Source: Lasioglossum baleicum (taxonomy: Eukaryota; Arthropoda; Insecta; Hymenoptera; Halictidae). From it: 64,000 nt of DNA. Of the stretch, positions 58,661 to 64,000 are shown in pieces. Positions within the stretch are counted from its first letter, which is position 1, and each line of letters begins with the position of its first letter. Location of the stretch: NCBI RefSeq assembly GCF_051020765.1, contig NC_134948.1, forward strand, positions 2,472,501-2,536,500. The letters run 5' to 3'. The notes beneath the pieces are model-generated. The model did not search any database. It was not told the DNA's origin and saw only the letters and a list, made by a program, of their open reading frames with translations. Position numbers and translations under genes: made by a program.

Positions 58661-59328
58661 AGACGCTACCGCGTCTCTAGATAAACCTAGTCACTGGTAT
58701 TTCGTCCAGAAAGAACGATCACCAAACGAAAAGTAGCTTCACTTCTAGCCTAAGTGCTAAACAGATTCCCAGCTAAAAATCCAACAGCCTCGCCGACTTC
58801 GACTCTTATTTTCCTATCAGAGGCTAAACACACTCCGTTCCCAGTCCCCAACCACGGAAAGAAAGGAAACAGTCGAATCCCTCGCCCGCTGGCTTATCCT
58901 TTTCCAGGCGATTTACGTGCGAAGTTCACGGTGGAAGGAAGCGAATCGTTTATCACGCGGCGAGCTAATAGATAGCACGGTGGTTACGTGTTCGTGGTTC
59001 GATCGGTGCCATCCCTTGTCCCTAACCCCTGGAATCCACTTTATCGGGCCGATCGACTAACAGCTGCGGGAATCAAGCTGGGAATCCGGTCTCGAGGCGA
59101 ACTTCCGAATTCGCCTCGCTGCCGGAAGTGCGTAACTCTTTGCCTCCGTGCCTCCCGAAATCCTCCGGTTTATCAGATTTCGATAATTTCGTAGAAACAA
59201 CCGGTGAATTACGTGCTCGAACGTGTCCGACGAAAATTTTTATACTTCGCGAGATGTGCTTTGAATAAATACAGGAAATCCGATAGCAGCAGACACAAGA
59301 AAAACGGCCAGACATCCTAAAATGACTT
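58661..59328. other. Non-coding stretch, nothing recognised
   Basis: No feature recognised. Confidence 0.4.
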
Positions 59329-59646
59329 ATGCATGTTTCCGAGTGGGAACATTTCATCGGCGAGGTTTTATGGCGGCAGCATGGAGAGAGTGGACTTTAT
59401 GCGAAGAACCAGCCCCGGCTGTTTTATAGTAACCCTCGTGACGCTGATTTTATGAGCTGTCGGAGGCCAACTGTAGATTCATTCAGGAGCAAACTTTTTG
59501 AAAAAAAAAAAATAGCTGACGAATTGATTGATGAAGAGACAGTCGAAAGACCGCACGAGAATGAGGAAGAATCGAGTCCGGGCCCTCCTATTACCGATCA
59601 CGAACAAAATGAGGATTACAAGCTCGGTCCTTTCGTCGGTTTATGA
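59329..59646 (+). CDS. Weak candidate ORF with an acidic C-terminal half
   Basis: 105 codons from ATG 59329 to TGA 59644-59646. The second half is strongly charged, rich in Glu and Asp (for example EETVERPHENEEES), less random-looking than most ORFs here, and has no long opposing ORF across its middle. Against it are a run of about 12 A inside, no known domain, and no visible splice partner. TTCATTCAG near 59485 could be an acceptor, making only the acidic part an exon. Confidence 0.18.
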   Translation: MHVSEWEHFIGEVLWRQHGESGLYAKNQPRLFYSNPRDADFMSCRRPTVDSFRSKLFEKKKIADELIDEETVERPHENEEESSPGPPITDHEQNEDYKLGPFVGL

Positions 59647-60197
59647 AACGGCGATCGGAGCACGATTAATTACGGTCCCCCATCGTCGGCCTGATACCAT
59701 CCCGAGATGATTAATTTCCCGACAACACACCGGACGACACGAACTTTCCACTCCCTTCTCCCCCCGCCGGTGGCAAACTTTTGTGTGTTTTCCTTTTTCG
59801 CGGCGCGCACGCCGAGTGAAAAATGCCGATGTCTCTCCGAGTCGAAAGTTTTCACTGTCCCGGGTTGCGCGGCGAAGAAAAGGTGAAAAGGCTCCTTTCG
59901 AGAGCCCGAACTCGCGAAAGTGCACACTCATTTCCGTGTTCCCTGAATACCTTCGATCTCGCTTGATACAGTATCGCGGCATTTTTCACGCGAGGACGGA
60001 TGAAAGTTCCTTCGAAGGGGAATGAAAGGGGACAGAGTCGCTCGGGGCGGCATGAAACCTCTGCAAAACCCCTCCTCGCGAGAGAGAGGGAGAGAGAGGA
60101 GGAATTTTCTTTCGCCTTTTCGGAGGGTCTCGAACCGTGGCGACACGTCTGCCACGGACTAGAACAAGGGAACTGAATTTAGAACGGAAAAGACCTG
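59647..60197. other. Non-coding stretch, nothing recognised
   Basis: CpG-rich with overlapping ORFs on both strands. Confidence 0.4.
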
Positions 60198-60766
60198 ACG
60201 CAACAACGTATCTTCTCAAAAGCGACATTCAGCACGATATATCTCGATAAAAAATACAAACAAAAGTAAAATTCATGGCTCATCTGATTCCGCGTGGAAA
60301 ATGCTGCAAATTTTCCCTGAGTCAATATTTTGTACGAGTTATAGTTAATTTGTTATTTTCATAGACAGCGATCATGAAAAGCGAACAGTTTCCTGTATAT
60401 ATCTTGAAACAACAACGTATCTTCTCAAAAATCTTGAAAAAGAATAGAGATAAAAATAAGATTCATGGCTCATCTGATTCCGCGTGGAAAATGCTGCAAA
60501 TTTTCCCTGAGTCATTATTTTGTACGAGTTACAGTTCATTTGTTATTTTCATAGACAGCGATGATGAAAAACGAACAGCTTCCTGTATCTTGAAACAGCA
60601 ATATTCGAAATATCTCGAAGAAAAATAGAGACAAAAATAAGATTCATGACTCATCTGATTGCGCGTGGAAAATGCTACAAATTTTACCTGAGTCATTATT
60701 TTGTACAATTTCCGTTTCAGACGTTATTTTCAGTGATAGTGGAAAACGAACAGGTTCCTGTATCTT
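60198..60766. repeat. Roughly 185-bp tandem repeat, three copies
   Basis: GGCTCATCTGATTCCGCGTG and GAAAATGCTGCAAATTTT recur at about 60276, 60466 and (diverged) 60647, that is 190 and 181 bases apart. CAACAACGTATCTTCTCAAA begins the first two copies, and CCTGTATCTTGA closes the later ones. Confidence 0.9.
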
Positions 60767-62204
60767 GACGCGCGATTATCCGAGGAACGATCCGTAACGG
60801 AGAGAAGCTCCAGGAGAAATAATCGACGCAGTTTTTCACGGGGAATGGAACATAATTGAATTTGGCAGTCACTGACGAGCGCTCGCCTCCCCGGGAGAAG
60901 CCTCGAAGGGGAAATGTCAAGATACCGTGGGCTCGGGAATTTCTTGGCGCGGGCGAGGGATCGAGCCAAGAAGAGGATCTCCCGTTCCGAGTGGCGGGAT
61001 ATCGCGTTATAGGTCGTATGATAGATTACTTTCACTTGCGCGATGCTGAGCCGCGAATACGTCACTCCGCCGCGAAAATAGATTCCGCGCGATTCGTGGC
61101 ACGGAAATTCCATTCGTCGAGGCTGAACCGCCTCTACTAGACGGAAATGGCTATAGGGGTGGAAAATGTGCTCCGGGGATTCCGAATAAGGGAATCCGGT
61201 GCAGTTCTACTTGATCGGGACTCGATCTACCTACGCCCAAAGGTCAATTACCGAAGGGCTGCGCCGAAGGGGTGAAAAATGAAAACACTTACTCTGCCAA
61301 TTACTTTCGGAGTGGATCGAGACACGGTGGGGGCTTAAAATTTACAGGAAATTGCTCAAGGACCGTCCCAAATTCAACTTCTAACCGTAAAACAATTCCA
61401 CAACCCCTTTCCTTTAAAGAGAAACATTCAATATTGTAGTCAAGTGAATTTTTTTTAAGAGAAATATCGAGTGCAAAAATTTCAAATTTTACACACTTGT
61501 TAAGAATGATTTGAGGAGTGCAGACAAATTTTTTCAAGCATTCACGATGAGTTTTTGCAAAGTTAGAGGGTTAGATTCGATTTTTGGAATTTCGGGTGAA
61601 AAGCGAGCCGATCGATTAGAGGGTGCGTATCTCAGGTATACCCGGAATTCTTATCGCAAACACGATATTTATCGCGAACAAACGATTGGCACGCGTCCCA
61701 TTTCGTCGAACGGAACGACACTCGACACGAAAATTCCCCTCGTTTCGGAGGCGCGATTTACTCTCCCTCTGAGCGAATGTTTCCCCGTGAGCTTCTTTCG
61801 CTCGCCCATCTGCCTTTCTTTCGTTCACGGCGGAGGCTTTCAAAGGCGAAAGCTCGTGTTCGCGCCGAGGCCGAGGCCGGTGCCCGAGCCAGGAACATCA
61901 AAGCGTGCGTCGAGACGCTTTCCCCGGGAATTTTCTCGCCGTGCAAGAAAGCCCATCGAAATTTTCCTCCTCTGTTCGCTCGATAGAAAGTCCGTAGTAA
62001 TTTCCGCGAAGTTGATCGCGGTCTACACCCTCTCCCACTCCCTCGTACGCCCACGGGGGTGAAAGAAATTTCGTTGAAGCGACGCGAAAATTGAAATTTT
62101 GAAACCGTCAACGTTTATTCTCCCGCCTTTCGCTTCAGAGATGTGCCAATCCTCTTATATTCCTTCCGTAGATACGATTCGGTAGTTGCACTGCCAAAAG
62201 TTGG
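60767..62204. other. Non-coding stretch, nothing recognised
   Basis: The 183-codon ORF at 61511-62062 is opposed by a 117-codon ORF at 61758-62111 and has no domain. Confidence 0.4.
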
Positions 62205-62645
62205 AGTACGAAGACTTCTGAAGAGCCAGGGCCTTGCAGATTAAGACCTTTCAGAATTGAAACCCTCCAAAGTTGGTACTTGCAGGCTTCGGACCTTGTA
62301 AACATAGACCTTTGCAGACTTGGGCCCTCGCAGGATTAGGATATTCTAAAGTAGAGACTTGCAGGATTTGGACCTTGTAAACTTAGAGCTTTGCAGGCTT
62401 AGGACCTTCCAAAGTTGGGACTTCCACACTTCGGACCTTGTAAACTTAGCCCCTTGCAGGATCAGGACCTTTCAGAGTTGGGATCTTCTAAAGTTGGGAC
62501 TTGCAGGATTAGGACCTTGTAAACTTAGAGCTTTGCAGGCTTCGGACCTTGTAAACTTAGAGCTTTGCAAGCTTAGGACCTTCCAAAGTTGGGACTTGCA
62601 GAATTAGGACCTTGTCGAGTTAGGCCCTTGCAAGCTTGGGACATT
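62205..62645. repeat. GGACCTTGTAAACTTAG minisatellite
   Basis: Imperfect units of about 15-17 bases (TTGGGACTTGCAGG, AGGACCTTGTAAACTTAG, AGCTTTGCAGGCTT) alternate to form a longer period of about 60-75 bases. The 82-codon ORF at 62359-62607 is only the repeat read through. Confidence 0.85.
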
Positions 62646-64000
62646 GGAGTCCTAGGATTTTCTACAACTTTATGAACTGAGAGCTTGGAGTCCCACTATT
62701 CTAGTTACAGCCTCGCAAACGTATGCAGTTAGGGTTCTAAAAAGTGGGGGGGGGGTCTTTTAAGCCTGGATCCTAAGAGCAGGGTTCTCAGAATAACATT
62801 TTCATAGAAATGGCAGTTTCGTGTCTTCCCTCGCCTCCCGAAGTTCTCCCGCCGTTGATACTGAGCGAAAACAATATTCGCCGAAGCAAATGGTAATGAA
62901 CCGACCGAAATTCAATCTAAACCGTGTAATCTAGAGCCGCCCCTTTTATTACGCCGTAAAGAAGGCTCGTTTATGTATCGGCCGACGGGGTCAGGAACAC
63001 GAAAAAGAAAAATGCCGATAATGAGGCGGAAAAGGGGAGCGAAAATACGTGTAAGTGGTAATGGCTGACTCGTACCACGGTCGACCACGTCAGAAACATG
63101 TTTAACTTCGACGATAGCCGGGGGTTTACTCCCTGGTTGATAAGGCCTATCCCCGTTTATGCGGAAAATAAAAATAACTAGGCAACGAGGAGCAGCCACG
63201 AGAGTACATCGACACGAGAAATATCTTGCGGACTGATAACGACTGCTAGTAATAGACTCACAGGAACTTTCGAAAGATTCAGCCGGAGATTCAATATTCA
63301 CGCTATTGCGTAGAAACGATTCCTCACTTGTTACATACCCCTACGTTTGCAACCCTTCGCGACCGCCCTGATGATATACAAATAGGTTCGTATCTAATTC
63401 CCGGGGGACACGCCTTACTTTAACGACGAGGGTGGAAGAATGGTGGGGCTACGAGAACGCGACAACCCTAGTCGCTATTTCATACCACAGATGAAGCACA
63501 GAAATCGCCACCATTAAAACCGGAAAAAAATTCAGATAATTCAAGAATTAAAATCCCTAAAGTCGATATTTACCTGGGACACATCTATCTACCTTCGAAT
63601 AGTCACCTATTTTTCAGAGGCTATTAAACATTACTGCGAAGATCTTACTCGGCATTCATCAAAGCCAACTTACACCCCCGGCGGGTTAACAGCCCACCGG
63701 GCGTATCCAACGGGGAAAGAAAAATTTCCGGCACGTACGCGGGGGCAAACGGACGCGTATAGAAAGTATTCCCTGCACAACAGCGGCACGTGCTGTGCGC
63801 TGCCAATTATAATGACCCACTTGAGCCGAGGTTCCTCTCCGGCTCCCGACGGATGTGTCTGCAGCAACGGCCGCGGCGGATCCGAACGCGCCGCCCGCGT
63901 TGGAAGTCGGTTAATCGTGCAAAAGAACCGGTATATATCGCGACGTTAATTAAGAAGGATGTCTCGGGGTATTAGCCGAAGCCTACATCCCCTCCTCCGC
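62646..64000. other. Non-coding stretch, nothing recognised
   Basis: A G9 run lies near 62745. Short ORFs only; no repeats or splice signals stand out. Confidence 0.4.

Noticed and set aside
61511..62062. 183-codon plus-strand ORF
   Set aside because: Opposed by a 117-codon ORF on the minus strand; composition follows base content; no domain.

Overview
This window looks like non-coding DNA from an arthropod nuclear genome, most likely an insect and possibly a hymenopteran. That assignment is an inference. CpG is not depleted, and short CpG-rich islands alternate with AT-rich stretches. There are many (CT)n/(GA)n tracts, no long intact protein-coding ORF, and many small DNA-transposon derivatives (Transib-, hAT- and mariner-like ends and foldback MITEs). 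I see no bacterial operon structure, rRNA, tRNA or CRISPR array. Most ORFs over 60 codons overlap equally long ORFs on the other strand and look like chance.

The only convincing gene piece is one 105-base internal exon on the minus strand at 29993-30097. It has a branch-point-like CTAAC, a pyrimidine tract, a CAG acceptor and an AAG/GTAAGC donor, and encodes 35 polar residues. Much of the window may therefore be intron of a large minus-strand gene, which I cannot name. Weaker exon candidates at 3149-3226 (minus) and 59329-59646 (plus) are listed with low confidence.

Layout. 0.6-1.6 kb: a 340-bp higher-order tandem repeat. 4.4-5.0 kb: a foldback element with TTAA at each edge. 6.9-7.3 kb: a 170-bp duplication. 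9.7 and 17.3-18.3 kb: related AAATTCCTAGG-type minisatellites. 11.5-12.05 kb: a foldback element with a MITE in its loop. 22.0-24.4 kb: a satellite that changes from 116-bp monomers to a 222-bp dimer, with an inverted monomer at its left edge. 24.7-25.1 kb: 20-bp and 28-bp minisatellites. 35.3-37.1 kb: the most interesting locus, where two MITE copies share 9-bp flanking duplications. One of them holds a further insertion flanked by a 12-bp duplication, and inside that lies a 979-bp Transib-type element. Its perfect 37-bp terminal repeats have the layout of a V(D)J 23-RSS (CACAGTG, 23 bases, ACAAAAT) and are flanked by the 5-bp duplication CGTTG. 38.6-38.8 kb: a hAT-like end. 41.7 kb: a small foldback MITE. 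42.56 kb: a pre-miRNA-like hairpin. 44.9-45.5, 52.7-53.6, 60.2-60.8 and 62.2-62.6 kb: further tandem repeats. 54.55 kb: a mariner-like terminus. 55.95-56.36 kb: another foldback.

Clustered GC-box/CACCC-like motifs (GTGGGCGGAG, ATGGGCGTGG) recur across the window, often spaced by 15-17 or 32-34 bases, including one cluster 74 bases upstream of the exon's acceptor site. Whether these are regulatory sites or a short repeat family cannot be decided from this window.
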